A DNA stretch of 64,000 bases from an uncultured Anaerolineae bacterium (lineage in GTDB: Bacteria; Chloroflexota; Anaerolineae; J036; Brachytrichaceae): NCBI GenBank assembly GCA_937959265.1, contig CALGMA010000008.1, positions 434,001 through 498,000 on the forward strand, in the 5' to 3' direction. The notes under the pieces are model-generated. The model saw only the letters and a list, made by a program, of their open reading frames with translations. It ran no database searches and was not told the origin of the DNA. Positions 17,925 through 26,422 of the stretch are shown piece after piece. Made by a program: the position numbers and the translations under genes. Each line of letters opens with the position of its first letter. The first letter of the stretch is position 1.

Positions 17925-18878
17925 ATGTCAAAAATTGTGTGTCTCGGTGTTCATATCCTCGACGTGCTCGGGCGGCCTGTCACGCGCATTCCCGACGGGC
18001 AGAACATTGACCTGCTCGAAGAGATTCGTTTCACCGTTGCAGGCACAGCAGCGGGCACGGCGATTGACCTCGCCAAGCTCGGCGCAGACGTGATTGCGAT
18101 GGGCGCATTGGGCAGCGATCATATTGGCGACACCGTCATCACGATCATGCAGGGTTACGGCATTGAAACGCGCCACCTCGTGCGCAAAAAGAACGTGCAG
18201 ACTTCAGCTACGATGCTGCCCATCCGTCCTAATGGGGAACGCCCCGCCTTGCACGTGATCGGCGCGAACGGCGAGTTCGGCCTTGACGATGTGAGCTGGG
18301 AAGCGATTCGGTCTGCCCAGTATGCGCACCTCGGCGGTTTCTACCTTTTGCCTAAGCTTGATGGCGAACCGGCGGGTCGCATCGCTAAATTCTGCCGGGA
18401 CAACGGTGTGGTCAGCACCATGGATGTCCTTGGCGTCCCGCGCGACGATATGCTTAGCGTCGTTGCGCCCAGCCTACCCTATCTCGACTACTTCATGCCC
18501 AGCATTGACGAAGCGCGCATGATCTGCGGCCTGAGCGACTGGCGCGACGTGTGCAAGTTTTTTATTGACCACGGCGCGCGGGCGTGCGTGTTCAAGATGG
18601 GAGCGAACGGCAGCGTCTATGCCGACGCTACTGGCGTCACCTTGCGCGTGCCTGCGTTTCAGGTAAAAGTGGTGGATACAACCGGCTGCGGTGACGCTTA
18701 CTGCGCCGGCTTTATCGTTGGGATGTCGCGCGGCTGGGACATTGAGCAAAGCATGCGGCTGGCGACTGCAGCGTCGGCTTTGGTGGCGACCGGCCTTGGC
18801 TCCGATGCGGGCATTGTTGACTTTGAGACGACGGTTGAATTCATGAAGGCAGCTCAGACACTGCCGATGACGGAGTAG
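17925..18878 (+). CDS. PfkB/ribokinase-family carbohydrate kinase
   Basis: This 317-residue sugar kinase carries the PfkB second signature DTTGCGDAYCAGF, with D257 as catalytic base and the preceding glycines as anion hole. The N-terminal GG-type signature is modified to TVAGTAAGTAIDLAKLG. The substrate cannot be read from the sequence. Its place between a DhaKL pair and an RpiB isomerase suggests phosphorylation of a sugar, sugar acid or phospho-sugar in the same pathway. A 193-base gap separates it from DhaL, with nothing striking apart from a short repeat tract. Confidence 0.88.
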   Translation: MSKIVCLGVHILDVLGRPVTRIPDGQNIDLLEEIRFTVAGTAAGTAIDLAKLGADVIAMGALGSDHIGDTVITIMQGYGIETRHLVRKKNVQTSATMLPIRPNGERPALHVIGANGEFGLDDVSWEAIRSAQYAHLGGFYLLPKLDGEPAGRIAKFCRDNGVVSTMDVLGVPRDDMLSVVAPSLPYLDYFMPSIDEARMICGLSDWRDVCKFFIDHGARACVFKMGANGSVYADATGVTLRVPAFQVKVVDTTGCGDAYCAGFIVGMSRGWDIEQSMRLATAASALVATGLGSDAGIVDFETTVEFMKAAQTLPMTE

Positions 18879-18883
18879 TCAAG

Positions 18884-18908
18884 CGCCCCTCCCCAAAAGG
18901 AAGGGGCG
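18884..18908 (+). promoter_or_regulatory. Short intercistronic hairpin before the RpiB gene
   Basis: CGCCCCT pairs with AGGGGCG around an 11-base loop. The right arm merges with the purine-rich stretch just before the ATG at 18912, so folding could affect initiation. No T-run is present. Confidence 0.45.
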
Positions 18909-18911
18909 GGG

Positions 18912-19382
18912 ATGGATAGAAATATGAGCGACCAAAAGTGTGTGGCCATCGGCGCGGACGATGCCGGTTATCAGTTGAAAGAGATCATCAAGAAGCATCT
19001 CGAAGCACAGGGCGTTGAGGTAGCGGATTACGGTCCTAGTACGCCCGATCCGGTGGACTATCCTGATGTGGCGGTAATGTTGGCCAGGGATATTGCCGCG
19101 CAAAAATATGAGCGCGGCATTCTGATCTGCGGCACGGGCATCGGCATGGCCATCACGGCGAACAAGGTGCCGGGTGTGTATGCCGCGCAGGCGCACGACA
19201 CCTACTCTGCCGAGCGCGCGCGCAAGAGCAACAATGCCCAGATCATCACCATGGGCGCGCGCGTGATTGGCCCTGAACTTGCCAAGCAGATTGTGGATGT
19301 GTGGATGGCCAGCGAGTTTCAGGGTGGCGCTAGCGCGCGCAAAGTGTCCAAGATCGCAGAGATCGAGACGCACATGAAATGA
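18912..19382 (+). CDS. RpiB/LacAB-family sugar-phosphate isomerase
   Basis: This isomerase has 156 residues. The catalytic cysteine is C73 in LICGTGIGMA, and NKVPGVYAA and ARKSNNAQIITMGARVIG are typical of the family. The usual N-terminal DHAG motif reads DDAG (D16-D17), a change that may alter substrate choice. RpiB-family enzymes include ribose-5-phosphate isomerase and the D-erythrulose-4-phosphate isomerases EryI and DerI. Next to two DAK kinases and a TIM paralogue, the tetrulose role is attractive. An alternative start is the ATG at 18924; 18912 is chosen for the purine-rich region before it. Confidence 0.9.
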   Translation: MDRNMSDQKCVAIGADDAGYQLKEIIKKHLEAQGVEVADYGPSTPDPVDYPDVAVMLARDIAAQKYERGILICGTGIGMAITANKVPGVYAAQAHDTYSAERARKSNNAQIITMGARVIGPELAKQIVDVWMASEFQGGASARKVSKIAEIETHMK

Positions 19383-19429
19383 TGATTCATGATCAAGTTC
19401 CCTGAGCCATCGGGCATCCGTCATCAATC

Positions 19430-20422
19430 ATGAAAAAGCTGATCAACGACCCCTTCGACTTCGTCGAGGAGATGCTGGAAGGCTTCTGTGCCGCGCACGA
19501 CGACCTGATCAAGCGGGTGGGGCGGCGCGCCATCGCCCGCATTGATGCGCCGATCCCCGGCAAGGTCGGCGTGGTAGTGGGCGGCGGCTCCGGCCATCTT
19601 CCGCTCTACACGGCGTTCGTCGGCAAGGGCGGCGCCGACGCAGCGCCGGCAGGCAATATCTTTGCCTCGCCGCCGGCCAAGCCTATCCTGGAAGCCACGC
19701 GCGCGGCGAACGGCGGCGCCGGCGTGGTGTATTTCTATGGAAACTACGCCGGTGACGTCCTGAATTTTGACCGCGCAGCAGCGATGGCTGAATCTGAGGG
19801 CATTCGCGTTGCTACCGTGCTCGGCACAGATGACGTCGCATCCGCGCCGCCGAGTGAAGCTCACAATCGGCGCGGCATTGCCGGCGCGTTTCTCGTCGTT
19901 AAGGCTTTGTGCGCCAAGGCCGAGACGATGGCCGATTTCGATGCTGTCGTCGCGACTGCTCGTAAGGCCAATGCCAACACGCGCACAATGGGCGTGGCGC
20001 TTACCGCTTGCACGGTGCCGGCCAACGGCAAGCCTACCTTCTCCATCGGCGATGACGAGATGGAGGTCGGCCTCGGTGTGCATGGCGAGCCAGGCGTGCG
20101 CCGCGCTAGGCTTGCGCCTGTCGATGTGATCGTAGATGAGCTGGTTGAAACTATCCTGGCTGACCTGGACTTTGTCGGCAGCGACGTGGCGGTGTTGGTC
20201 AACGGCCTGGGCGCAACGCCGTACGAAGAACTCTACGTGATGTATCGGCGCGTAAAGCAAATCCTTGACGCGCGGAGGATCACCATCCGGCGCAGATACG
20301 TCGGCGAATATGCGACGTCGTTGGAGATGGCTGGCGCATCGGTCTCGCTTATGAGGCTGGACGCAGAGTTGCACGATCTTCTGGCGATGCCCATGTACAC
20401 GCCGATGATCAGGCAGTTCTGA
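19430..20422 (+). CDS. DhaK-type kinase substrate-binding subunit (copy 2)
   Basis: This 330-residue DAK1 protein has H56 (GGGSGHLPL), D109 (NYAGD) and the covalent-binding H218 (GVHGEPG). It is clearly diverged from copy 1 at 16074, for example GHLPLYTAFVG against [11 protein letters not shown] in the substrate loop, so the two probably use different ketoses or stereoisomers. Its DhaL partner follows about 104 bases downstream. Together with the RpiB gene 47 bases upstream, it could form the second arm of a tetrulose pathway. Confidence 0.92.
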   Translation: MKKLINDPFDFVEEMLEGFCAAHDDLIKRVGRRAIARIDAPIPGKVGVVVGGGSGHLPLYTAFVGKGGADAAPAGNIFASPPAKPILEATRAANGGAGVVYFYGNYAGDVLNFDRAAAMAESEGIRVATVLGTDDVASAPPSEAHNRRGIAGAFLVVKALCAKAETMADFDAVVATARKANANTRTMGVALTACTVPANGKPTFSIGDDEMEVGLGVHGEPGVRRARLAPVDVIVDELVETILADLDFVGSDVAVLVNGLGATPYEELYVMYRRVKQILDARRITIRRRYVGEYATSLEMAGASVSLMRLDAELHDLLAMPMYTPMIRQF

Positions 20423-20526
20423 ATTCGGTGTCGCTGGTTTCAACAGTGTCTGTGGCGCCGAGGCCGCTGTAACACCGGCGACACCACTGACATGAACGAC
20501 GCTGAACGACACTAACGACGCGAACC

Positions 20527-21189
20527 ATGACACATCTTGACGGATCAAAAGTGACTTCAGTGCTGATTGCCGTGGCGAACGCGATCGAGGCAAACAAAGA
20601 TTACCTATGCGCGTTGGACAGCGACGTCGGCGACGGCGACCATGGCGTGAGCATGACCATCGGCATGCGCACCGCCCGCAAAGCTCTGCAGGCGTTGCAG
20701 AATCCGACGCCGGAAGCTGCCTTTCGCGCAGTGGCTGAGGCGTTTGCTGACGAAGTTGGCGCTGCATCCGGCGCGTTATACGAAGGCGCATTCGAAGCCG
20801 CCGCGCGCGCCGCTGCCGGCAAAGCCACCCTGGACACGGCGGCTGACTGGGCAGCGATCTATGAGGCTATGGCGCGCGAGATGCAGGTCATTGGGAAAGC
20901 TGAACTGGGTGATAAGACGCTGCTTGATGCCTGGCTGCCTGCAGCAAATGCGTTGCGTGAGGCTGCCGACGCCGGCGCTTCGTTGCGCGAAGGCCTCAGT
21001 CGGGCGACGGCGGCGGCATGGGCCGGCGTGGAGAACACCCGGCGCCTCGTCCCCAAGCGTGGGCGCGCCAGCCGGCTGGGCGAACGCGCGCGCGGCTACC
21101 AGGACGCCGGCGCGACGAGCGCCTGGTTGATCATCAAAACGATCGAGGAATCGTTGAGCGGGTGGAGCGGCTCCGACAACGCGCAATAG
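20527..21189 (+). CDS. DhaL-type kinase nucleotide-binding subunit (copy 2)
   Basis: This 220-residue partner of the DhaK at 19430 has the metal-binding motif SDVGDGDHG (D33, D36, D38), GAASGALYEGAF, LGDKTLLDAW and the C-terminal PKRGRASRLGERARGYQDAG. It is the last gene of the island. Only 11 bases separate its stop from the end of the convergent glycosidase gene, so the two transcription units must overlap at their ends. Confidence 0.9.
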   Translation: MTHLDGSKVTSVLIAVANAIEANKDYLCALDSDVGDGDHGVSMTIGMRTARKALQALQNPTPEAAFRAVAEAFADEVGAASGALYEGAFEAAARAAAGKATLDTAADWAAIYEAMAREMQVIGKAELGDKTLLDAWLPAANALREAADAGASLREGLSRATAAAWAGVENTRRLVPKRGRASRLGERARGYQDAGATSAWLIIKTIEESLSGWSGSDNAQ

Positions 21190-21200
21190 CCCTGCATTGC

Positions 21201-22481
21201 TCAGCGCCGCATGTCGCGCAGCGCCTCGAACGCCGGACGTGGCGCGCCGTTCTGCCGGATCACGCTATACAGCGCCGGGTCGCCGCCAGGTTCATCGGGG
21301 TTCTGACCGATCTTCTGGACGAAGTCTAGGTTGAAGACGATGCCAAAGCGCACGTAGCCTAGCTGCCGGAGCAACCGAAAGCCGCTCACGAGCCATGCCG
21401 CTTGTTCTGCTTCAGTGTTGTCAAGGGCGAAGTCGAAACCCGGCGCGGCGCCGCTCAGTGGCGAGCCGTCTTTGCGCGTCAGGTTCTCGGCAGACGCCCA
21501 GCCGAACTCCGTCACGCACATGGGCTTTTTGGCGCGCTGCCGATAGCCTGCGATTGTGCTAATGAATGACCAAGAGTGATGCGGGTTGTCGAATGGCCCG
21601 CGAAATCGTGCGCTTGGGTCATTGTAGCCTTCGTCCCAGCGCTTGTCCGGTGGCAGGTTGTAGCCGTTCAGGTGTACGCCGATGCAATCCACCAGGCTCA
21701 AGCCGCCAGCGCTCACGAAGTCCTCAAGGTAGAAGAAGTCATCCTGCGCCACGCCCGGGATGTTCGCGCCGGTGGGTGAAGGCGCAGCCATGATGACGAT
21801 CAGCCGGCGGTCAATGCGGCGCAGCGCAGGCACTACTTCCCGCAGGAATGCGATGTAATCCGCCGCGCGCAGTTCGCCGGATGCCACCACCCACTCGCGG
21901 TCGAGGTTGGTCTCGTTCAATACCTCGATGGCCTGGATGCAGCCTTTGTAGCGCGCAGCAATCAGCTGGAAGAAGCGCGTGCCTTCGCCGGGCAGTTCCG
22001 GCGGGCTTGGTCGCTGATCGGGATTACGCGCCGGCGTGACGCGCGTCCACGCCGGCGGCTGGGTAACCGTCACGACGATGTGCAGCCCTTTCTTGTTTGC
22101 ATCGGCCACGAAGGCGTCGAACAGTTGAAATTGGAAAGTGTTCGGCGCGCCGGGCACCGGCTCGAACTCGTGCCAGTTCACTTTGGCGCGTGTCCAATTC
22201 ATCCTCAACTGGCCGGCCATCACGCTGTTCCAGTAGCCGATGTCGCCGACCGGCCAATTGCTCTGGATGCCGTAGCCAAATCGGGACGGCGCAGACCGAG
22301 GACGCGGGCAGGTGAAGTCGGCGACGCCGGGCACTCTACCGCGAGGATCCATCACCTGAGGCGCGCCGGCGTGAGTCACGCCGAGCGTGCTGCAAAGAAG
22401 GGCGATGCCGAGCGCAATGCCGGCGAGGGGCGAATAACGGATGCGCGCTCGGCCATCGGTCAAAATGGCGGGTCTGAACAT
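21201..22481 (-). CDS. Secreted TIM-barrel glycoside hydrolase, cellulase/beta-xylosidase-like
   Basis: This is a probable exported glycosidase of 426 residues. A hydrophobic segment near the N terminus (PLAGIALGIALLCSTLGV) acts as signal or anchor. The catalytic acid is E190 in IEVLNETNL, following the N-E rule of clan GH-A, and the nucleophile is probably E325 in PMCVTEFGWAS. ATG at 22481 is chosen over a GTG at 22517. The exact family (GH5, GH39 or similar) is not settled by eye. It may release sugars used by the neighbouring transport systems. Confidence 0.75.
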   Translation of the reverse strand: MFRPAILTDGRARIRYSPLAGIALGIALLCSTLGVTHAGAPQVMDPRGRVPGVADFTCPRPRSAPSRFGYGIQSNWPVGDIGYWNSVMAGQLRMNWTRAKVNWHEFEPVPGAPNTFQFQLFDAFVADANKKGLHIVVTVTQPPAWTRVTPARNPDQRPSPPELPGEGTRFFQLIAARYKGCIQAIEVLNETNLDREWVVASGELRAADYIAFLREVVPALRRIDRRLIVIMAAPSPTGANIPGVAQDDFFYLEDFVSAGGLSLVDCIGVHLNGYNLPPDKRWDEGYNDPSARFRGPFDNPHHSWSFISTIAGYRQRAKKPMCVTEFGWASAENLTRKDGSPLSGAAPGFDFALDNTEAEQAAWLVSGFRLLRQLGYVRFGIVFNLDFVQKIGQNPDEPGGDPALYSVIRQNGAPRPAFEALRDMRR

Positions 22482-22570
22482 GCTGAGGGTTGTAGCGATT
22501 CTGGCGACGAAGTGCACCTTGGCGCGAGCACGAAAGGCCTACGCTTCGACTGCGCTACATTCACTATTGC

Positions 22571-22607
22571 AAAAATAAAAAGCGGGCATCCCCAAAGGGA
22601 CACCCGC
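22571..22607 (-). terminator. Rho-independent terminator of the gene at 22631
   Basis: On the minus strand GCGGGTGTCCC, a short loop and GGGATGCCCGC form a stem at 22582-22607. It is followed directly by an eleven-base T-rich run (TTTTTATTTTT, complement of 22571-22581). It lies 24 bases after the stop of the membrane-protein gene. Confidence 0.88.
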
Positions 22608-22630
22608 CTTCGGTACGACAGGCTTGTGAG

Positions 22631-23221
22631 TTAGCTGTTGCCCAGTTTCCCGAGCGATGACGCGACGTTCGAAGCAGCCTGGCTCGCCGAAGAGGCGACG
22701 CCTTTGGCAGCTTCCGTCACTTCCTGCGCCACGGCACCGGCTGTTGCCACTGCTGATTCCGTCCCAGCTTTTGCAACCTCTATCGCGCCAGATACTGTGG
22801 CGGCTGCAGGAGCCAGGGCGCTCCCGACGCTCTTCAGCGCCGTTTCCGTGTTGCGAACGGCCGCCTCGGTGTTGCGCATCAACGTCTCAGTGTTCTTCAT
22901 CAGCATCTCGCTGTTCTTCACCGCCGCCTCAGCCGACTTGCGGCTCTGCTCGGCCACTTGCATGGCAGCGCGTGAGCTGTATTCGACATCGGTGAGGAGG
23001 CGCAGCAAAGCACCGAACGCGATCAGCGGAATACCATTCGCCAGGCCCAAGAGAACTGGACCCCAGCCGACCATGTTGAAGCCTTGGTTGTAACCAGGCC
23101 AGAAGTTACCGGTCAGCAACACCAAGCCACCGATCAGCCCTAAGACGAGCACGATGATGCCTGCGACGATGAGGATCGTCCCCAAGACTCTTAGCCCGCC
23201 GTATCTTCGCGGTACGTTCAT
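22631..23221 (-). CDS. Two-helix membrane protein with a seven-residue repeat region
   Basis: The protein has 196 residues. Two membrane helices lie at about 11-37 (VLGTILIVAGIIVLVLGL) and 51-75. Then comes a helical stretch with an exact seven-residue period: NSEMLMK, NTETLMR, NTEAAVR, NTETALK (about residues 103-130). The rest is rich in alanine, valine and serine (AVATAGAVAQEVTEAAKGVA) and probably amphipathic. I do not recognise the family. It may be a structural or membrane-associated protein. It has its own terminator. The lipoprotein gene upstream ends 30 bases before its start, so they may share a transcript. Confidence 0.75.
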   Translation of the reverse strand: MNVPRRYGGLRVLGTILIVAGIIVLVLGLIGGLVLLTGNFWPGYNQGFNMVGWGPVLLGLANGIPLIAFGALLRLLTDVEYSSRAAMQVAEQSRKSAEAAVKNSEMLMKNTETLMRNTEAAVRNTETALKSVGSALAPAAATVSGAIEVAKAGTESAVATAGAVAQEVTEAAKGVASSASQAASNVASSLGKLGNS

Positions 23222-23251
23222 AGGTGTAACCTCTTTCGCCCTCGAATGCGA

Positions 23252-24247
23252 CTAATTTCCCGATCCGAAGGGCAGCGGAATCCTCTGCGAGCCAGGCGCA
23301 GGCGGGAAGCGCAGCGCAATTTCGGCATTCACACTCGACAGCGTCGGGCCGAACTTCTCGATCAACGTGTTGATCTGGCTGAACTCCGGATAGGTGTTGA
23401 GAGCAACGATCACTTCGGAGGTGTTCTTCAGGCAGCTCCCATCGCACACGAGGTTGGGCAGCGGCTTGTCGTTGAAGGCCAGCGCCAAGCCGTCACCTTC
23501 GCTGCGCATCGAGATGTGCTGCACGCCGCGATCTATCAACACGCGGACGAAGTTCGGATCGAGCTTGACCGTGGTCAGGTCGAGGCCGAACATCTGCTCA
23601 AGCTCGGCAGCAGAGATGCCGGCGACTGATGGTACGCCGTTCTGATCGTAGTCAATGACGACACGTACCTGCACCGAATCTTCACCGGGCGTCGCAGGCG
23701 CAGCGGGCGGGGGCGCCTTCGGGTCGCGCAGCGGAATCTCCGGCGCGCCGGTGCTTGGTACGCGGATCACCAAGCCCAAACCAAGGCTACGGGCCAACGG
23801 CAGGAAGCGCTTCGCCAGCGCAGCATAGCCTTCATAGCCCGGGGCGAAGATCGGCGTCACGCTCTCGGCCACGTCGCCGATGTTCGATACCGACTCCTCG
23901 CTCAAACTGATGGATGGCAGTTGCTTGCCGTTGGCGTAGATGAACGCACCCTTACCATGAAAGGCGAGTTCGATGTGCTGCACGCCGGTGCTCTTCAGGT
24001 AGTCCACCCAATCTTTGCCAACTGCGAACTGACTGAGGTCGAGTTGCCCAAAGGTCAGCGTGTTGAGGAGTTCAGGGCTCAGGCCTGCGATCGAAGGTGT
24101 ACCATTGTCGTCGAGTGCGACTTCTATACGGGGTAGCGCCAGGAAGAAGTCGCTATTCCTGTCTACCTCGGCAGCAGGTGCGCCGCATGCGGAAAGCGCG
24201 ATTGCCAGCGCAGGGATCAATAACGAGACACGCTTTACGAATTTCAT
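23252..24247 (-). CDS. Lipoprotein with two tandem copies of one domain, function unknown
   Basis: This 331-residue exported lipoprotein has its signal peptide ending at the lipobox ALSAC (C21). The mature part contains the same unit twice. Copy 1 (about 38-130) reads ALDDNGTPSIAGLSPELL and STGVQHIELAFHGKGAF. Copy 2 (about 195-290) reads DYDQNGVPSVAGISAAEL and RGVQHISMRSEGDGLAL. Both continue into a short N-G/D-K-x-LP segment. A proline-alanine linker (APPPAAPATPGE) joins them. I do not recognise the domain. A near-perfect palindrome lies in its upstream region. Good ribosome site: GGAGGG shortly before the ATG. Confidence 0.78.
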   Translation of the reverse strand: MKFVKRVSLLIPALAIALSACGAPAAEVDRNSDFFLALPRIEVALDDNGTPSIAGLSPELLNTLTFGQLDLSQFAVGKDWVDYLKSTGVQHIELAFHGKGAFIYANGKQLPSISLSEESVSNIGDVAESVTPIFAPGYEGYAALAKRFLPLARSLGLGLVIRVPSTGAPEIPLRDPKAPPPAAPATPGEDSVQVRVVIDYDQNGVPSVAGISAAELEQMFGLDLTTVKLDPNFVRVLIDRGVQHISMRSEGDGLALAFNDKPLPNLVCDGSCLKNTSEVIVALNTYPEFSQINTLIEKFGPTLSSVNAEIALRFPPAPGSQRIPLPFGSGN

Positions 24248-24335
24248 GAGCTGTTCCCTCCAGAATTGAAACTGTTTTATGGCCCACCGCCGCTTTGAGC
24301 GTCGCGGTTCTAGGCCATAGTTTTACACACTCTTT

Positions 24336-24353
24336 GCGATTTGTGCAAATCGC
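24336..24353. promoter_or_regulatory. Operator-like inverted repeat upstream of the duplicated-domain lipoprotein
   Basis: GCGATTTG and CAAATCGC are perfect 8-base arms separated by two bases. The site is about 90 bases before the lipoprotein ATG, and a TTGACA on the minus strand adjoins it (complement of 24355-24360). No convincing -10 box at the right distance was found. The nearby CACATTTGTGAA (24362-24373) also occurs before the LacI gene at 8224-8235. Confidence 0.5.
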
Positions 24354-24450
24354 TTGTCAAACACATTTGTGAACCGAATGTAAGTCGCATTTTCCGGATG
24401 ATTCGTTCGCTCGCCGAACATGGCTTCACAACAATCCGACGAGAACGATC

Positions 24451-25314
24451 TTACGTGAACAACGGCGCCATTTCCATCCGCATGACCTGGGTTGACATCT
24501 CGTCGTCAGACGGCCGCGGCCGCTCGTCAGCGCGGGCGGCGGCAGCGAGCACCATCGGCAAGAGGTGGATGTCCCCGACCGTGTTCAGGAAGATGTCCGG
24601 GCGCCCCAATACCCAATGCACCGCGCGCTCGATCTCTGCCGGATCGGTCAGTGGCCGGTACCACGTGGCTGCGGTACGCACATCTTCGCCCCAGGGCCGC
24701 TGCGTAATGGACTTGATCGTCTGCACGGCGACGTTTCGCGCTCGACAGACCTGCATCAATGTTTCGAAGGCCTGTGCGTATTGCGGATTTTGCATCAGGA
24801 CGTAGTTGTATGGCAACAGCACCGAGTCGAAGTCGAATTGTTCCAGGCTGCGTAGATGCATCGTGGCAATGCCCAGGCCGTGTCCGGTGACGCCGATGAA
24901 TCGCACCAACCCTGCCTGGCGTGCCTCGACAGCCGCCTCGAGTGCGCCGCCGGGTCCCATGGCAATCTCCCATTCTTCTGGCGTAGCCAGGTTGTGCAAC
25001 TGGATCAGATCTACGTGATCCACTTGCAGCCTTTCTAGCGAGCGGCGAATTTCGTCGCGCGCCTTGACGTAGGTGCGCTCGCCGGTCTTGGTGGCCAGGA
25101 AGAAGCGGTCTCGGTAGCGCCTCATCCAAGGCCCGAGGCGCAGCTCCGAGTCGCCGTAGCTCGCTGCGGTGTCGATGTGGTTGACGCCGTAGCGCATGAG
25201 GAGTTCCATCGTCTGGTCGGCCTCGCGCTGTGACACGTTGCTCAGCGCGGCTGCACCGAAGATGGCGCGCGTGCTCTGATGTCCTGTCCGGCCGAAAGGT
25301 TGTGTTGCGATCAT
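24451..25314 (-). CDS. Aldo/keto reductase
   Basis: This is an NAD(P)H-dependent carbonyl reductase of 287 residues with the complete catalytic tetrad D48, Y53, K76 and H107 ([24 protein letters not shown]). The C-terminal cofactor region is less standard ([15 protein letters not shown]). It is the last of a run of minus-strand sugar genes that includes a Gfo/Idh/MocA oxidoreductase and an AroE-like dehydrogenase, so a sugar or sugar-acid carbonyl is a likely substrate. Confidence 0.88.
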   Translation of the reverse strand: MIATQPFGRTGHQSTRAIFGAAALSNVSQREADQTMELLMRYGVNHIDTAASYGDSELRLGPWMRRYRDRFFLATKTGERTYVKARDEIRRSLERLQVDHVDLIQLHNLATPEEWEIAMGPGGALEAAVEARQAGLVRFIGVTGHGLGIATMHLRSLEQFDFDSVLLPYNYVLMQNPQYAQAFETLMQVCRARNVAVQTIKSITQRPWGEDVRTAATWYRPLTDPAEIERAVHWVLGRPDIFLNTVGDIHLLPMVLAAAARADERPRPSDDEMSTQVMRMEMAPLFT

Positions 25315-25384
25315 AATTGGCTCCCTGGCGCGCCGGATTCGGCGGTTGCCGATCCATCGCGCACCGAATTGTGCACGGGTTGTA

Positions 25385-26413
25385 TTAAATCTGTATGGTC
25401 ACCGGTTGTCCAATCGTTGCCGCTTCGATCGCCCCGAACACCATCGCCAGGCTCTTGATGTTGTCAGTGCAGATGGTTTCCGGCGTGCCGCCTTCGCGCA
25501 CGCAGCCCACGAATTGCCGGATCACGCTTGCGTGCCCCTCGCTCAGGCCGGTGGTGTCCAGTTCGGGTAGCGTGAGGTCGCGCTGTTTGTAGATCAAGCC
25601 GCTGCGCTCCTCTGGCGTTTGGGCGCAGAAGCTGTTGCCGCCATCCCACCTTGCGCTGCCGTTCGCGCCGACGAAGCGCCAGTCGCTCTCCCAGCTCGTG
25701 TTCATCCCTTCGGCGCACCAACTGCCGCGGTAAGTGAAGATCACGCCGTCGTCCATTTCAAACACTGCGATCGCCGAAGCGTCGCGGTCGTACCACGAAC
25801 CGCGTGGGTTCCACTCTTTACAAAAAGCGACGTGCACGGCGTCCAGGCTGGTTAGAAAGCGCGCCTGATCGAAGGTGTGGATGGCCATGTCCAGCAGGAG
25901 TACGTGGGGCATGTGATGGCGGAAGCCGCCGAAGTGTGCGCCGATGTAGAAATCGCAGTTGACTGTGGTCAGCTCACCGATAGCGCCGGAGCGCAGGAAC
26001 TCGCGCACGCGACGAATCGGCGCAGTGAAGCGCCGGTTTTGCACGATGGCGTAGAGCTTGCCGGCGCGCTGTGCGGCTTCGACCATTCGCCGTGCGTCGT
26101 CCATCGAGGTTGCCATGGGCTTTTCGCCTAGCACGTGGCAGCCATGTCGCAGCGCGGTCAGCGTTGTTTGAGCATGCGCTTCGGGCACGGTCACATCGAA
26201 CACGATGTCCGGCTTGACCGCTGACAGCATCGCTTCGAGGTCGTCGCTGGTGCGCGCGTGCGCCAGTCCAAATTCATCCTTGCGCGCCTGTGCTGCTTCC
26301 TCGACTACGTCTACCAGTCCAGCAACGACGAGCCCTTCAATTGTGGTGATCGTCCGCAACCAGCCACGGCTCATATTGCCGCAGCCGACGAGTATCGCGT
26401 GTAGGGTGTCCAT
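25385..26413 (-). CDS. Gfo/Idh/MocA-family oxidoreductase
   Basis: This 342-residue NAD(P)-dependent dehydrogenase acts on sugars, inositols or similar polyols. The Rossmann fold begins [14 protein letters not shown]. The hallmark EKP motif is in [11 protein letters not shown], and the C-terminal alpha/beta domain carries a D-x3-H motif in [14 protein letters not shown]. It ends just ahead of the aldo/keto reductase and starts nine bases after the AroE-like gene, so the three form an operon. Substrate unknown. Confidence 0.9.
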   Translation of the reverse strand: MDTLHAILVGCGNMSRGWLRTITTIEGLVVAGLVDVVEEAAQARKDEFGLAHARTSDDLEAMLSAVKPDIVFDVTVPEAHAQTTLTALRHGCHVLGEKPMATSMDDARRMVEAAQRAGKLYAIVQNRRFTAPIRRVREFLRSGAIGELTTVNCDFYIGAHFGGFRHHMPHVLLLDMAIHTFDQARFLTSLDAVHVAFCKEWNPRGSWYDRDASAIAVFEMDDGVIFTYRGSWCAEGMNTSWESDWRFVGANGSARWDGGNSFCAQTPEERSGLIYKQRDLTLPELDTTGLSEGHASVIRQFVGCVREGGTPETICTDNIKSLAMVFGAIEAATIGQPVTIQI

Positions 26414-26422
26414 GTTTCAGTC

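Noticed and set aside
19424..20791. 455-residue open frame on the minus strand
   Set aside because: It lies wholly opposite the second DhaK gene and the start of DhaL, has arginine/histidine-rich low-complexity composition and no recognisable domain; it is a GC-driven shadow.
24336..24372. Complete promoter around the palindrome upstream of the lipoprotein
   Set aside because: A minus-strand TTGACA exists, but no -10 hexamer lies 16-19 bases downstream.
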